64,000 nt of DNA, taken from Bacillota bacterium. Its GTDB lineage: Bacteria; Bacillota; Clostridia; Saccharofermentanales; Saccharofermentanaceae. Both the position numbers and the translations under genes were made by a program. Where the stretch lies: contig JAEWUD010000048.1 of NCBI GenBank assembly GCA_023397475.1, positions 79,799 to 143,798 of the forward strand, given 5' to 3'. Shown here in pieces: positions 34,102 through 43,856 of the stretch; position 1 is the stretch's first letter; every line of letters begins with the position of its first letter. Below the pieces are notes generated by a model. It searched no databases. It was not told the DNA's origin and worked only from the letters and a program-made list of their open reading frames with translations.

Positions 34102-34754
34102 CAGCAAATACCGAGATGGAAATCTCTTCCAAACTAGATCATCCGAACGGCCTCAAACTCAACATTGTTTTGGCCGGCGTCGGCGGGCAGGGAACCTTGG
34201 TCGCGGGCAAACTCTTAGGGAATGTCGCCATGCGCATGGGACTTGACGCGAAGGTATCCGAGGTTCACGGAATGAGTCAGCGCGGCGGATCCGTGATCAC
34301 GTATGTGCGCATCGCAGAGAAGGTGTTCTCTCCGCTTGTTGAGGAAGGGAGTGCGGACTTCATTCTTGCCTTTGAAGAATTGGAAGGTATGCGATGGTCG
34401 CGTCTTCTGACCAAGGGAGGGAAGTTGCTTCTGAACACGCAACAGATCAAGCCGCTTCCGGTTCTTATGAAGAAGGCCTCTTATCCAGAGGAGATTGCTT
34501 CGACACTGGAAGATGCGACAGATTCCGAGTCCGATGTAAGATCTTTTGATGCTCTGTCCGCAGCTTTGTCTGTGGGAAGTTCGAAGGCCGTCAACATGGT
34601 CATGATCGGAGCTTTGTCACATTTCACGAACATTCCGATCTCCCTCTGGGAGGAGGCAATTGCCGATGCGTTCGCCGGCAAGGAGAAATTGATTCCGATG
34701 AACCGCAAAGCATTTGAAGCCGGTCGGAATCTCGTCGCAACCTCAGGTTCATAA
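34098..34754 (+). CDS. iorB: Indolepyruvate ferredoxin oxidoreductase beta subunit
   Basis: 218 residues, gamma-domain type. GVGGQGTLVAGKLLGNVAMR near 28 and SEVHGMSQRGGSVITYVR near 53 are diagnostic. Overlaps iorA by four bases, so the two subunits are translationally coupled. It is a distant paralogue of the gamma subunit at 20203. Confidence 0.93.
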   Translation: MTANTEMEISSKLDHPNGLKLNIVLAGVGGQGTLVAGKLLGNVAMRMGLDAKVSEVHGMSQRGGSVITYVRIAEKVFSPLVEEGSADFILAFEELEGMRWSRLLTKGGKLLLNTQQIKPLPVLMKKASYPEEIASTLEDATDSESDVRSFDALSAALSVGSSKAVNMVMIGALSHFTNIPISLWEEAIADAFAGKEKLIPMNRKAFEAGRNLVATSGS

Positions 34755-34800
34755 GGTATAATTGATATAGATCTATTGCAATACCTAAGGAGGACTCTGT

Positions 34801-35232
34801 ATGTTGGTGAAGCAGATTAATGTTTTTCTTGAGAACCAATCAGGACGGCTTGCCGAGGTGACAAGAACACTCGGTGAGAACAACATCGACATTCGTGCGC
34901 TTTACATTGCGGATACCGCGGAGTATGGCATTCTCCGCATGATCGTCGATAAGCCGGATGCCGCCGTCGAGATCCTCACCAAAGCGGATTTTACCGTAAG
35001 TAGCACGCCGGTCATCGCGATTGCGGTTGCGGATAAGCCGGGAACTCTCGATCATGCGCTTTCCGTTCTTTCGGACGGTGAGTTATCTCTCGAGTATCTG
35101 TATGCTTATGTCGGACGTTCTTCCAATGACGCGGTTGTTGTCATTCGAGTTCAGGATCCTACTCTCGCCCTGAAGAAGCTCGCGGAAGCGGGTATTCGTG
35201 TCCTCTCATCTGAGGAGGTTTACGGCGTCTGA
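34801..35232 (+). CDS. Tandem ACT-domain protein
   Basis: 143 residues made of two ACT domains (about 3-68 and 72-140); the first begins INVFLENQSGRLAEVTRTLGENNIDIRALYIADT. ACT domains bind amino acids and regulate enzymes. Such stand-alone proteins are commonly found with ior and phenylacetate-CoA ligase genes, where they are thought to sense aromatic or branched amino acids. No ligase gene is present here. RBS AAGGAGG; the stop overlaps the next start (TGATG). Confidence 0.88.
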   Translation: MLVKQINVFLENQSGRLAEVTRTLGENNIDIRALYIADTAEYGILRMIVDKPDAAVEILTKADFTVSSTPVIAIAVADKPGTLDHALSVLSDGELSLEYLYAYVGRSSNDAVVVIRVQDPTLALKKLAEAGIRVLSSEEVYGV

Positions 35233-36506
35233 TGGAGAATCCTTATCTCTCCTACGGTATCTCTGATCGCGTTTATCGCCTGTCGCAAGATGCCATGATC
35301 CGGGTTCATCCTGTTTTCTCGCGTATTGAAGAGATACGCGAATTTAATCAGCTTCGAGTGCTTGGGGCATTTCAAGATTCTCGGCTCTCCGACTCGCATT
35401 TCGGCGCCTCGACGGGCTATGGGTACGATGATGTGGGAAGGCAGAAGATTGAAGAGATCTACGCATCGATTTTCGGTGGGGAATCCGCATATGTTCGCCT
35501 TCAGATCAGCTCGGGAACACAGGCGATTGCGATGTGTCTTTTCGGGAATCTGAGACCGGGAGACGAACTTCTGTCGGTTACCGGGTTACCTTACGACTCG
35601 CTTATTTCGACCATCGGCGGACCGTCAACATCACATGATGATGTTGGTTCACTTTACGATTTTGGCATAAGCTTCCGGTCTGTGGATCTTCGTCCGGACG
35701 GAGATCCGGATCTTGTGGCCATCACGTCTGCCATTCGCGAGAATACGCGAATGATATACATCCAGAAGTCCAAAGGATATTCGTCGCGGAGAAGTCTTGC
35801 CGGCGATGACCTTCGCGCGATCATCCGAACCGTACGCGCTGTTAGCGCGAATATTATCATCTTTGTCGATAACTGCTATGGTGAGTTTGTTGAGACAATG
35901 GAGCCCTGCGCTCACGGTGCGGATCTCTGCGCCGGATCCTTAATTAAGAATCCCGGTGCAGGATTATGCCCGACAGGCGGTTATATCGTAGGGCGTTCTT
36001 CTCTGGTTGAGAAGGCTGCCTCTCGCGCTTCGGCTCCGGGTCTTGGAAGTCATGTGGGTCCGTCACTCGGTTTCAATCGGACCATTGCGCAAGGAATATT
36101 TATGGCTCCTCACATCGTCGCGGAGTGTCTGAAGGGAGCCGTATTTGCGGCGGCCATGTTCGAATCTGCCGGATTCTCATCCTCGCCCAAAGCAGAGGAT
36201 ATGCGAGGAGATATCGTACAGAGTGTGACGTTTCACCGGGGCGAGCAGGTCGTTGATTTCTGCCGGATTATTCAGGCATCAAGTCCCGTCGACGCATTTG
36301 TTTCGCCGGAGCCTTGGGCCATGCCGGGATATGATTCGCCGGTGGTTATGGCCGCCGGAACTTTTGTCCAAGGATCGTCGGTCGAATTGTCTGCCGACGG
36401 ACCGATCAAACCTCCCTTTATCGCATATATGCAGGGGGGACTAGTCTATGAACAAACCAAACTCGCGGTCATGCGTTCTGTCGAAAAGATGGGGGTTCTC
36501 GCCTGA
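35232..36506 (+). CDS. YnbB-like PLP enzyme (methionine gamma-lyase / aluminium resistance family)
   Basis: 424 residues, fold type I PLP protein. The PLP lysine is probably in GSLIKNPGAGL (near 237); VDNCYGEFVE near 215 and ISSGTQAIAMCLFGNL near 94 match the YnbB family. The true substrate of this family is not established; names in databases differ. One-base overlaps (TGATG) on both sides show tight coupling with the ACT and HlyD-like genes. Confidence 0.88.
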   Translation: MENPYLSYGISDRVYRLSQDAMIRVHPVFSRIEEIREFNQLRVLGAFQDSRLSDSHFGASTGYGYDDVGRQKIEEIYASIFGGESAYVRLQISSGTQAIAMCLFGNLRPGDELLSVTGLPYDSLISTIGGPSTSHDDVGSLYDFGISFRSVDLRPDGDPDLVAITSAIRENTRMIYIQKSKGYSSRRSLAGDDLRAIIRTVRAVSANIIIFVDNCYGEFVETMEPCAHGADLCAGSLIKNPGAGLCPTGGYIVGRSSLVEKAASRASAPGLGSHVGPSLGFNRTIAQGIFMAPHIVAECLKGAVFAAAMFESAGFSSSPKAEDMRGDIVQSVTFHRGEQVVDFCRIIQASSPVDAFVSPEPWAMPGYDSPVVMAAGTFVQGSSVELSADGPIKPPFIAYMQGGLVYEQTKLAVMRSVEKMGVLA

Positions 36507-38014
36507 TGCCGGATAATCGAGAGAATAATCGTCGAAACTCTAAGCCAACTTCTTCGGAGTCGAGGGGCAGGAATCCGCGTACAAACGCAGGAAATCCTTC
36601 CCGGAGACCTTCCGCTGCCTCGCGCAAATCCCCGGCTCCTGCGAAGAATAACGAACGGCAACGGCCTTCGTCGGTTCTTCGAGAGAAAACGTCGAGAGAA
36701 GGCAGTTCCGGCGCGCGCGTCCGCCATATCGACCATATACGCAACGTCAAACGCAAGAGAACAACAAGAAGTGCGCTGCTCCTTTGGCTGATCGTTCCTC
36801 TATTTATGGTTGTCGCGGCGGCGGCGACACTTTATGTCACAGACTATGTCGCACCGAAGCCCAACTATGCTTTCGTTACGCGAGGCGTGATAGAGCACAC
36901 GATCGGGGCTTCTGCCTTGATCATTCGTGATGAGACTGCTTATCTATCATCGACAGAGGGCGAACTTGTCACAATGGCTCTCGAGGGAAGCCGCGTATCC
37001 AAGGATCAGGATCTTGCGATGGTTATTCCGGAAGATGCCAAGGAGACTGCCGAACAGCTGAATCTTCTGCAACAGCAAATTGTCGATCGTCAGCGTGAGC
37101 TTCTGGCCGCCGGAAAAGGGCCTGAAGCCGAAGCAATCTACGATGAGTCGGATACGAATATCGTTCCGATCATCAATATGATACGACTGGACGCGATCAC
37201 AGGAACACAGGCGAATCTCGTCTCGTACACGTCATCGATTCAAGTCCTGATGGATACCCGGGACAATGCTTTACAATCCGTGGATTTTCAGGACGAACAA
37301 CTCAACGCGCTCCTTGCGCAAAAAGAATCGCTCGAATCTTCTCTGGCTACGAATGCGACAAGGTTTCGTGCCGAGGTTCCCGGAATCGTATCCTATAAAC
37401 TGGACGGTCTCGAAGCGAAATTATCCTCCGCTGCGGTTTCCGTACTCACACCGAGTGAGTTGGATGCCTATCTTTCCGGCTCAAACGGGACGATGATGAG
37501 TGACCTTCATGTCGAATCCAATACCAACGCCTTCCGTATTTGTCAGAATGCCGAGCAATATTTTGCGATGGTTGTTCCGGGAGCTTCGGTCAATGATTTT
37601 CCGATAGATGCCTCGGTTGACATACGTATCACCAACGAGGGAATTCTGATCAATGATCTCAAGATTGTGCGCTCACTCCAGAGCCTTGACGGCGTGTTTA
37701 TTGTGATGCAGACATCCTCCAGTGTCGAACGACTCCTGGATCGTCGAACAGTAGAGATCGAGATCATTCGCAAATCGACCTCCGGACTCAAAGTCCCGGT
37801 GGCCTCCTTAATCGATCCTGATTATACAACGGGTTACGCCCAGATGATGTATAACGCTTCCGGCTATGCTCGTTTGATGACGGTTAAAGTCAACGATCAT
37901 GATCGCGAGTACGCGATCGTCGAACCGGCGGAAGGATTCGATATTCCGAATGACAGTACCATTATCATCACAAATCCACAAACAATCTCGGAAGGGGAGA
38001 AGGTAGAACAATGA
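36506..38014 (+). CDS. HlyD-like single-pass membrane protein
   Basis: 502 residues. The first 85 are basic and Ser/Pro/Arg/Asn-rich (disordered, cytoplasmic), then one membrane helix (about 91-113). The large extracytoplasmic part begins with a barrel-sandwich-like region (EGELVTMALEGSRVSKDQDLAMVI) and contains an alpha-helical segment near 180-285, as in HlyD/MFP adaptors. No exporter gene is adjacent. Its position just upstream of yggS and sepF suggests a cell-envelope or division role, by inference. It overlaps yggS by four bases. Confidence 0.75.
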   Translation: MPDNRENNRRNSKPTSSESRGRNPRTNAGNPSRRPSAASRKSPAPAKNNERQRPSSVLREKTSREGSSGARVRHIDHIRNVKRKRTTRSALLLWLIVPLFMVVAAAATLYVTDYVAPKPNYAFVTRGVIEHTIGASALIIRDETAYLSSTEGELVTMALEGSRVSKDQDLAMVIPEDAKETAEQLNLLQQQIVDRQRELLAAGKGPEAEAIYDESDTNIVPIINMIRLDAITGTQANLVSYTSSIQVLMDTRDNALQSVDFQDEQLNALLAQKESLESSLATNATRFRAEVPGIVSYKLDGLEAKLSSAAVSVLTPSELDAYLSGSNGTMMSDLHVESNTNAFRICQNAEQYFAMVVPGASVNDFPIDASVDIRITNEGILINDLKIVRSLQSLDGVFIVMQTSSSVERLLDRRTVEIEIIRKSTSGLKVPVASLIDPDYTTGYAQMMYNASGYARLMTVKVNDHDREYAIVEPAEGFDIPNDSTIIITNPQTISEGEKVEQ

Positions 38015-38736
38015 CAGTCGATACAAACTCGGATCTCCGGGAGAGAATTGCAGAGCGACTATTTCTGGTTCGTGATCAGATTTCGGAGGCGGCCAAGGCC
38101 GCGGGCAGGGACACAAATGACATAACCCTCATCGGCGTGTCGAAGTATTTCCCTCCGGAGTACGCAAGAACAGCCGTTGAGCTCGGGCTTATCGACCTTG
38201 GGGAGAATCGTGTTCAGGAACTTCTCGAAAAGTCCGATTATCTCGCTTCGTATAACCTTCACCCGCGTTGGCATTTGATTGGGACGCTGCAGTCTCGTAA
38301 GGTCCGGAGTGTTGTCGGACGAAGCGAGCTGATTCATTCCGTGGATTCGACAAAGAGGATCGAGGAGATCGACGAAGCATCTTCATCGATCCGCTTCTGT
38401 TCGGATATCTTGCTCCAAGTGAACGTTTCAGGAGAAGAGTCGAAGCATGGTTTCTCGCCGGATGACGTTTCACGTGCGGTAGAAGCCGCCGCCGGTTTGG
38501 AGAATATTCGACTTCGCGGAATCATGACGATGGCGCCGATCCGAACGGAAGAAACGGATCCGTATGATGTGTTTCGGAAGACGAAAGACTTATTTGACAG
38601 GATTACCACGGCATACCCTTCGTGTGCAGATTTTAATATTTTGTCTATGGGCATGAGTCAGGATTACATAGACGCAATTCAATGTGGCGCGACGCATATA
38701 CGTATCGGAACCGCTATTTTCGGGCATCGTGACTGA
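38011..38736 (+). CDS. yggS: YggS-family PLP homeostasis protein
   Basis: 241 residues, single-domain alanine racemase-like barrel that binds PLP. The PLP lysine is in LIGVSKYFPPE near residue 36; GENRVQELLEK near 67 and WHLIGTLQSRK near 88 are conserved. Family members (YlmE in Bacillus) buffer PLP and sit next to sepF, as here. ATGA overlap with the HlyD-like gene. Confidence 0.93.
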   Translation: MTVDTNSDLRERIAERLFLVRDQISEAAKAAGRDTNDITLIGVSKYFPPEYARTAVELGLIDLGENRVQELLEKSDYLASYNLHPRWHLIGTLQSRKVRSVVGRSELIHSVDSTKRIEEIDEASSSIRFCSDILLQVNVSGEESKHGFSPDDVSRAVEAAAGLENIRLRGIMTMAPIRTEETDPYDVFRKTKDLFDRITTAYPSCADFNILSMGMSQDYIDAIQCGATHIRIGTAIFGHRD

Positions 38737-38825
38737 TTTTTCGGTGTTTCCCGTAAAGCGATTGTCAAATTTGCTTAGTATTATTTCTGTGTAATTACAT
38801 ATGCTTTACTTGTTACGATATGCTC

Positions 38826-38854
38826 TTGATTCCTCTGGCAGGGACTTCTATACT
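38826..38854 (+). promoter_or_regulatory. sepF promoter
   Basis: TTGATT (38826-38831) and TATACT (38849-38854), 17-base spacing, 84 bases before the sepF start in the 200-base gap after yggS. Confidence 0.55.
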
Positions 38855-38937
38855 GACCATGTGGTTCAAAACTTGGACTGTGATTACCATTGGTCGCGTA
38901 TAGATCTCTTTATAAGTTTATTTTGGAGGTAAGAAAG

Positions 38938-39486
38938 ATGGCAGGCTTTTTCAAGAAAATCGTAGATAAGATTTCCGGATATCCCGATGAGTCGGATATC
39001 GATTACGACAATGAGTATGGCTACGACGAAGCCTCGGCCGATCAGTATGGATATTCCGCGCAACCGGAATATGCTCAGCCTCAGGAAGCGCCTTACACAG
39101 CTCCCGCTTTCCAGCAGGAGAAGATGTACACCGCTCCGGCACACACATCCGCTCCCAAGGTAGTTCCGATCAAGACGTCTGTTCCCGGCGAACAGCAGCT
39201 TGTCATCTTGCAGCCGAACAATATCCAGTCCGCTCAACGCGTCTGTGATCACCTTCGTGCCGGCCATACCGTCATCTGCAACATCGAGAATGTCGACGCC
39301 AAGGTAGCGCAGCGTGTTATCGATTTCATCTCCGGTTCCACCTATGCCATGGACGGCAATGTTAAGCCGATCGACGCCCGTGCACACAGTTTTGTTGCCG
39401 TGCCGCGTTCCGTCAGCCTAATCGATAAGGACATGGCTCCGCAGGAGACCGAGGAGTATGTCGCCCCTTTCCGCATGGCGCACTAA
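38938..39486 (+). CDS. sepF: Cell division protein SepF
   Basis: 182 residues. Membrane-targeting amphipathic N-terminus (MAGFFKKIVDKISGY), a Tyr/Ala/Pro/Gln-rich linker (about 20-75), then the SepF domain with VVPIKTSVPGEQQLVILQP near 77 and VAQRVIDFISGSTYAMDG near 122. SepF bundles FtsZ filaments at the septum in Gram-positives. GGAGGT at 38925-38930 sets the start; the open frame begins 16 codons earlier. Confidence 0.93.
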   Translation: MAGFFKKIVDKISGYPDESDIDYDNEYGYDEASADQYGYSAQPEYAQPQEAPYTAPAFQQEKMYTAPAHTSAPKVVPIKTSVPGEQQLVILQPNNIQSAQRVCDHLRAGHTVICNIENVDAKVAQRVIDFISGSTYAMDGNVKPIDARAHSFVAVPRSVSLIDKDMAPQETEEYVAPFRMAH

Positions 39487-39523
39487 TCATTAACATCACC
39501 TCGTACTTTAAAGGAGAACCGAC

Positions 39524-40339
39524 ATGGGAATTGTAATCGGCCTTGATGTCGGTGGCAGTACGACAAAAATCGTTGGGGTTCTCGATCAGAAGGTGATCAG
39601 CCATGAGCTTGTTCGCGCAACCGATCCGGTAGCGTCCGCTTTCGGTGCTCTAGGCAAATATCTTGATGCCAACCGCCTTCATATCTCTGATATTGACCGA
39701 CTGATGATCACCGGTGTGGGAGCTTCGTTCCCCAACGGTGATCTTCTTGGTATTCAGACTCTTCGCGTACAGGAGTTTCTGGCGACCGGTCTCGGCGGAC
39801 TTCACGTCAGCGGGTTGGATCACGCTGTCGTTGTCAGTATGGGAACCGGTACGGCGTTTGTCGATGCCAAGCCGGAAGTTGTTCGTCATATTATCGGATC
39901 CGGAGTCGGCGGAGGAACTGTCCTTGGGCTAGCCAATTCGATGCTCCATATTCGTGACTTCTCGCTGTTAACTGAACTTGCCTCCGAGGGAAGTCTTCAG
40001 CATGTCGACCTGAATATCGGTGACATCTCGCGTATTGAGATCCCAGGCTTATCCATGGATACCACGGCCTCGAATTTCGGCAAAGTTATCGACGACGCGT
40101 CACGGGAGGACATTGCTCTGGGAATCTTCAACCTGGTATTTCAGTCGATCGGAACGATGGCGGTTCTTGCCGCGCGTTCCGTCGGACTCAAGGATGTTGT
40201 TTTTACCGGTCGTATGACCGGCGTTCCGCAATGCAGAGAACTCTTCTCTGTTTTTTCGCAACTGTATCACGTGCAATTTCATGTGCCGGAACACGCAGAG
40301 TTTGCTACCGCCATCGGCGCTGCATTGTATACGGAATAA
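39524..40339 (+). CDS. coaW: Type II pantothenate kinase
   Basis: First step of coenzyme A synthesis. 271 residues, ASKHA fold: phosphate-1 motif VIGLDVGGSTTKIVGV near residue 4, MGTGTAFVDAK near 106 and GSGVGGGTVLGL near 126. It resembles the staphylococcal/eukaryotic PanK type, which resists CoA feedback. RBS AAAGGAG. Seven bases before the DUF1624 gene. Confidence 0.92.
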   Translation: MGIVIGLDVGGSTTKIVGVLDQKVISHELVRATDPVASAFGALGKYLDANRLHISDIDRLMITGVGASFPNGDLLGIQTLRVQEFLATGLGGLHVSGLDHAVVVSMGTGTAFVDAKPEVVRHIIGSGVGGGTVLGLANSMLHIRDFSLLTELASEGSLQHVDLNIGDISRIEIPGLSMDTTASNFGKVIDDASREDIALGIFNLVFQSIGTMAVLAARSVGLKDVVFTGRMTGVPQCRELFSVFSQLYHVQFHVPEHAEFATAIGAALYTE

Positions 40340-40346
40340 GCGGACG

Positions 40347-41147
40347 ATGGAGAAGCGACGTCGAGCCTTCGAAATAGATGCTTTTCGCGGATATGCGGTC
40401 ATCGGAATGATTCTTTATCATTTTCTTTTTGATGTCCGTTATATCATGGGAATTAACGCGTTTGCATTCCAGGACTCCCTTTGGTTTTATGAGATCGTAA
40501 GGCCGTCGTGGACGCTGACGTTCATAGTCGTTGCGGGGATCAGCTCCTGTTTCTCGAGTAATTATTTCCGGCGGTCCGGCAAGATTTTTCTGGTATCGCT
40601 TCTCTTCTCCGGTGCGATGGCTGTCGCATCGCTAGTTTTTGATATGGAACTGTTTGTGTTTTTCAACGTTCTTCATCTTCTGACGGTAGGAACATTTAGT
40701 TATGCGTTATTTATGCTTTTTGAGAAGAGATTTCTCCGGAAGCACGAAGGGGAACAAGCAATTATTGCTTTGTATAAGAAGCGCGTCATCGCGGCTTTAG
40801 CGCTATTGTCGGCCTTGCTTCTGTTCTTCGGAAGACTCACGATGCTCGCGGATATTCAGGTAAACGGGTACTGGCTACTGCCTCTTGGGATCTTGTCTAA
40901 GGACACGGTAGGGATGGGGGACTATCTTCCGATTCTTCCCTGGATGGGTTTTTTTGTCATCGGACTTCTGATCGGACGCGTAGCCTACCCGGATAGAGAG
41001 ACATTATTTCCCGCCGTACCGGATCGATTTACGAAGGTATTGCGTCCTCTATGCTTTCTTGGGAGACATTCCCTTCCGATCTATCTTTTTCATCAGGTGC
41101 CCTTACTCGCTATCCTCTTTCTCCTTCGATATGGTAATCTGATATAG
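40347..41147 (+). CDS. DUF1624 / heparan-alpha-glucosaminide acetyltransferase-like membrane protein
   Basis: 266 residues with about seven or eight membrane helices. RRAFEIDAFRGYAVIGMILYH near residue 5 is the family signature (Asp-x-x-Arg-Gly motif). FLGRHSLPIYLFHQVPLL near the end is shared with membrane acyltransferases. It may acetylate a surface glycan, but the substrate is unknown. The start at 40347 gives the standard short N-terminus; the frame is open further into coaW. Confidence 0.85.
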   Translation: MEKRRRAFEIDAFRGYAVIGMILYHFLFDVRYIMGINAFAFQDSLWFYEIVRPSWTLTFIVVAGISSCFSSNYFRRSGKIFLVSLLFSGAMAVASLVFDMELFVFFNVLHLLTVGTFSYALFMLFEKRFLRKHEGEQAIIALYKKRVIAALALLSALLLFFGRLTMLADIQVNGYWLLPLGILSKDTVGMGDYLPILPWMGFFVIGLLIGRVAYPDRETLFPAVPDRFTKVLRPLCFLGRHSLPIYLFHQVPLLAILFLLRYGNLI

Positions 41148-41173
41148 AGATCAGCTGAGAAGGAGATTTACCG

Positions 41174-42286
41174 TTGCAACCGAAGAATCACAAAATATGG
41201 CGATTTTTGTTGCCGATAATGATGGCGTCCATCGGCGTAGTTGCTTTGCTGTTACCGAACCTTTTTAGAGATCGCCCTGATATTTCCGAGCGATATGCGC
41301 GGGAAATATTCCCGATCATTTCCGCGCCGTATTTATGGGTTAATTCTTTGTTTCCGTTCTCTCTTACGGAGATTCTTGTACTGTCGATTCTGCCCGTCGC
41401 TGTCCTCTTTGTCATTCTATGGATTCGATTTCTACGGCGTTCGAAAGATCGATATGTGTTTTTCTACCGTACGATTGTAGTCATTGCAGTCCTCTTTTCG
41501 ATTAACGCGACGACGTATTCTTTGTTTCACGGCATTCTTTATACACGATATCCATTGGCATCGAATATCTCGCTCAACGACGAACAACGTTCGCCGGAAG
41601 AACTCGAAGAAGTGACGCGCTGGCTACTCGATGCGACCAATACGGCCCGTGCAAGCGTTCGCGAGGATTCGACGGGTGTGATGACTTTCTTCGAGCCAAC
41701 GGATCAGATCATGAAGGATGCGGATGGGGCGATGCGACTAGCGGCCGATGCTTTCCCCGTACTGGCCGGCCATTCTGCGCGGGCCAAACCCGTTATGTTG
41801 TCGGCCTATTGGTCCTATACCGGAATCACGGGAATGTATTTTCCTTTCTTTATGGAGGCTAACGTGAATATCGACGCACCTGACGTCGACCTGCCATTTA
41901 CTGCTTGCCATGAGCTGGCGCATCTTCGCGGTATTGCCAGGGAGCAGGATGCGAACCTTGCTGCATTTCTTGCCTGTTTGTCCAGTAATCAACCGAGTTT
42001 TCAATACAGCGGATATCAGTATGCGCTGTTGTATTGTTTGGATGATCTGTATTATGCGAACCCGGAACTCCATCGTGAATTTCTCTCTGAGATTTCGGAT
42101 GGGACATGGCGAGATTGGGAAGCCAAGACCGCATACTGGGATCGGATTGAGGGGCCGGTTCGGGAAGTCTCTTCCAATGTGAACGATTCTTTTCTCAAAG
42201 CCAATAATCAGACCGAAGGCGTCCGAAGCTACAGCATGGTTACTGACCTCATCATCGATTATTATTTCCAATACATTAAGGAGTAG
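41174..42286 (+). CDS. DUF3810 membrane protein with HELAH metalloprotease-like motif
   Basis: 370 residues. Three hydrophobic helices in the first 115 residues, then a soluble domain carrying TACHELAHLRGIAREQDANL near 245. The HExxH motif followed by a distal Glu is the zinc-protease pattern, so a membrane-bound peptidase is plausible but untested. TTG start with AAGGAG upstream (the hydrophobic start confirms the frame). Three bases before hemZ and 26 bases after the DUF1624 gene; likely one transcript from coaW on. Confidence 0.82.
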   Translation: MQPKNHKIWRFLLPIMMASIGVVALLLPNLFRDRPDISERYAREIFPIISAPYLWVNSLFPFSLTEILVLSILPVAVLFVILWIRFLRRSKDRYVFFYRTIVVIAVLFSINATTYSLFHGILYTRYPLASNISLNDEQRSPEELEEVTRWLLDATNTARASVREDSTGVMTFFEPTDQIMKDADGAMRLAADAFPVLAGHSARAKPVMLSAYWSYTGITGMYFPFFMEANVNIDAPDVDLPFTACHELAHLRGIAREQDANLAAFLACLSSNQPSFQYSGYQYALLYCLDDLYYANPELHREFLSEISDGTWRDWEAKTAYWDRIEGPVREVSSNVNDSFLKANNQTEGVRSYSMVTDLIIDYYFQYIKE

Positions 42287-42289
42287 ATC

Positions 42290-43696
42290 ATGCCTACGGT
42301 ACTGCTCGAGGGGCACAATCATACATATCCGATCATGGATGTTCTCTCCATGTTCTGCGGAGTGCCGGTTCATGAAGATACGCATCAGCTATCGTGCGGG
42401 AACGATTTGGAGCTAATCATCCGAAGTGTCGTCACTGGGGAACGAGTAGAGACATTCGTCGACGGCGGGATACATATCACACAAATTCGAGATGAAGATT
42501 CGCTTCCGGAGAAGAGGGAAATCAAAAGGCAGCTCTATCAGGTTCTGTCGCACCTTTATCAGAAGACCTTTCCCTGGGGTTCGCTTACGGGGATAAGGCC
42601 GACGATGGTTGCCGGCGAAGCTGGGACGGCACAGGAGTTAATCGAGAAATATTACGTCCGTGAGGACAAGGCCCGACTGGCGATTCAGGTGAGAGCCGAG
42701 GAAGAACGATTGTTGGAACAGACTGACCCTCAGGGCGTTTCTGTTTATATCGGCATCCCCTTTTGTCCGACTAGATGCTCCTATTGTTCCTTTATCGCGT
42801 ATGATTCACTTGCCGGAAGTTCCAGGCTTGAAGAGTACCTGGAGGCTCTGTATCTTGAAGTGATGACATTTTTCCGACATTCTTCATTAGCTCCGGAGAT
42901 GATCTATGTCGGCGGAGGTACCCCGACGGTTTTTGATGATGATCTGTTTTGTCGCGGTTTTGAGAAGATACTCTCTGTGATTCCAAGACAGTCGGTATCC
43001 GAGATTACTTTCGAAGCCGGGCGCGCAGATACGGTGACACAGAAGAAACTTCAGTTTCTTCGACAACAAAGGGTCGACAGAATTTGTATCAATCCACAGA
43101 CAACATCGGATGATACCTTACGAAGAATCGGTCGAAATCACACAGCCGAAGAGTATTTTCGCGCATTCGATATGGTGAGATCGTGTGGATTTACAACAAT
43201 CAATTCAGATCTTATCGCCGGACTTCCGGGCGAATCCGCAGATGAATACAATAAGTCACTTCGGGATGTTCTTGCATTCAAACCCGAAAATGTCACGATT
43301 CATACATTATCGAAAAAGCGAAGGGCAAACCTGTCCGGCAGACTTCGTGAACTCCATCGGGACATGCCTTCGGATCCGATTGATGAGATGCTGCGTTTCT
43401 CACATGAAACACTTTTCGATCACGGCTATACGCCGTACTATCTGTATCGACAAAAGAATATGGTCGGGGGGCATGAGAATACAGGGTTTACGATGCCGGG
43501 TCACGAATGCCGGTACAATGTTGCGATGATGAGTGATCAGAGATCGATCATCGGGTTTGGCGCGCAGAGCATGAGTAAAAGAGCCTTCGCATCTCATCGG
43601 CTGGAGCGGTGCCCCAATGTGAAAGATCCCAATGAATATATATCGCGCACCAAAGAGATGGCGGACAGAAAAATATTGTTCTTTTCCGGGGAGTAA
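42290..43696 (+). CDS. hemZ: HemZ-like radical SAM coproporphyrinogen III dehydrogenase
   Basis: 468 residues. Radical SAM cluster motif CPTRCSYCSF near residue 163 (CX3CX2C). The long N-terminal domain before it (about 150 residues) is typical of HemZ rather than HemN. YVGGGTPTVFDDD near 206 binds SAM. Related to anaerobic coproporphyrinogen oxidation; whether HemZ has that activity is not settled, and no other heme gene is in the window. Confidence 0.88.
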   Translation: MPTVLLEGHNHTYPIMDVLSMFCGVPVHEDTHQLSCGNDLELIIRSVVTGERVETFVDGGIHITQIRDEDSLPEKREIKRQLYQVLSHLYQKTFPWGSLTGIRPTMVAGEAGTAQELIEKYYVREDKARLAIQVRAEEERLLEQTDPQGVSVYIGIPFCPTRCSYCSFIAYDSLAGSSRLEEYLEALYLEVMTFFRHSSLAPEMIYVGGGTPTVFDDDLFCRGFEKILSVIPRQSVSEITFEAGRADTVTQKKLQFLRQQRVDRICINPQTTSDDTLRRIGRNHTAEEYFRAFDMVRSCGFTTINSDLIAGLPGESADEYNKSLRDVLAFKPENVTIHTLSKKRRANLSGRLRELHRDMPSDPIDEMLRFSHETLFDHGYTPYYLYRQKNMVGGHENTGFTMPGHECRYNVAMMSDQRSIIGFGAQSMSKRAFASHRLERCPNVKDPNEYISRTKEMADRKILFFSGE

Positions 43697-43856
43697 GGTC
43701 GGATCGATAGTAGAATCGTAAGGCAATTCGGTTGATTGCGATAAATAAGACGAGAATGCCACAAGACGGCAACAAAATTCTACGTTGGTGACGCAATTAT
43801 CACCATCATCCTGATGTAAAATGTATGTAAAACAGCTGTGAGGCGAACCGTTTTGA

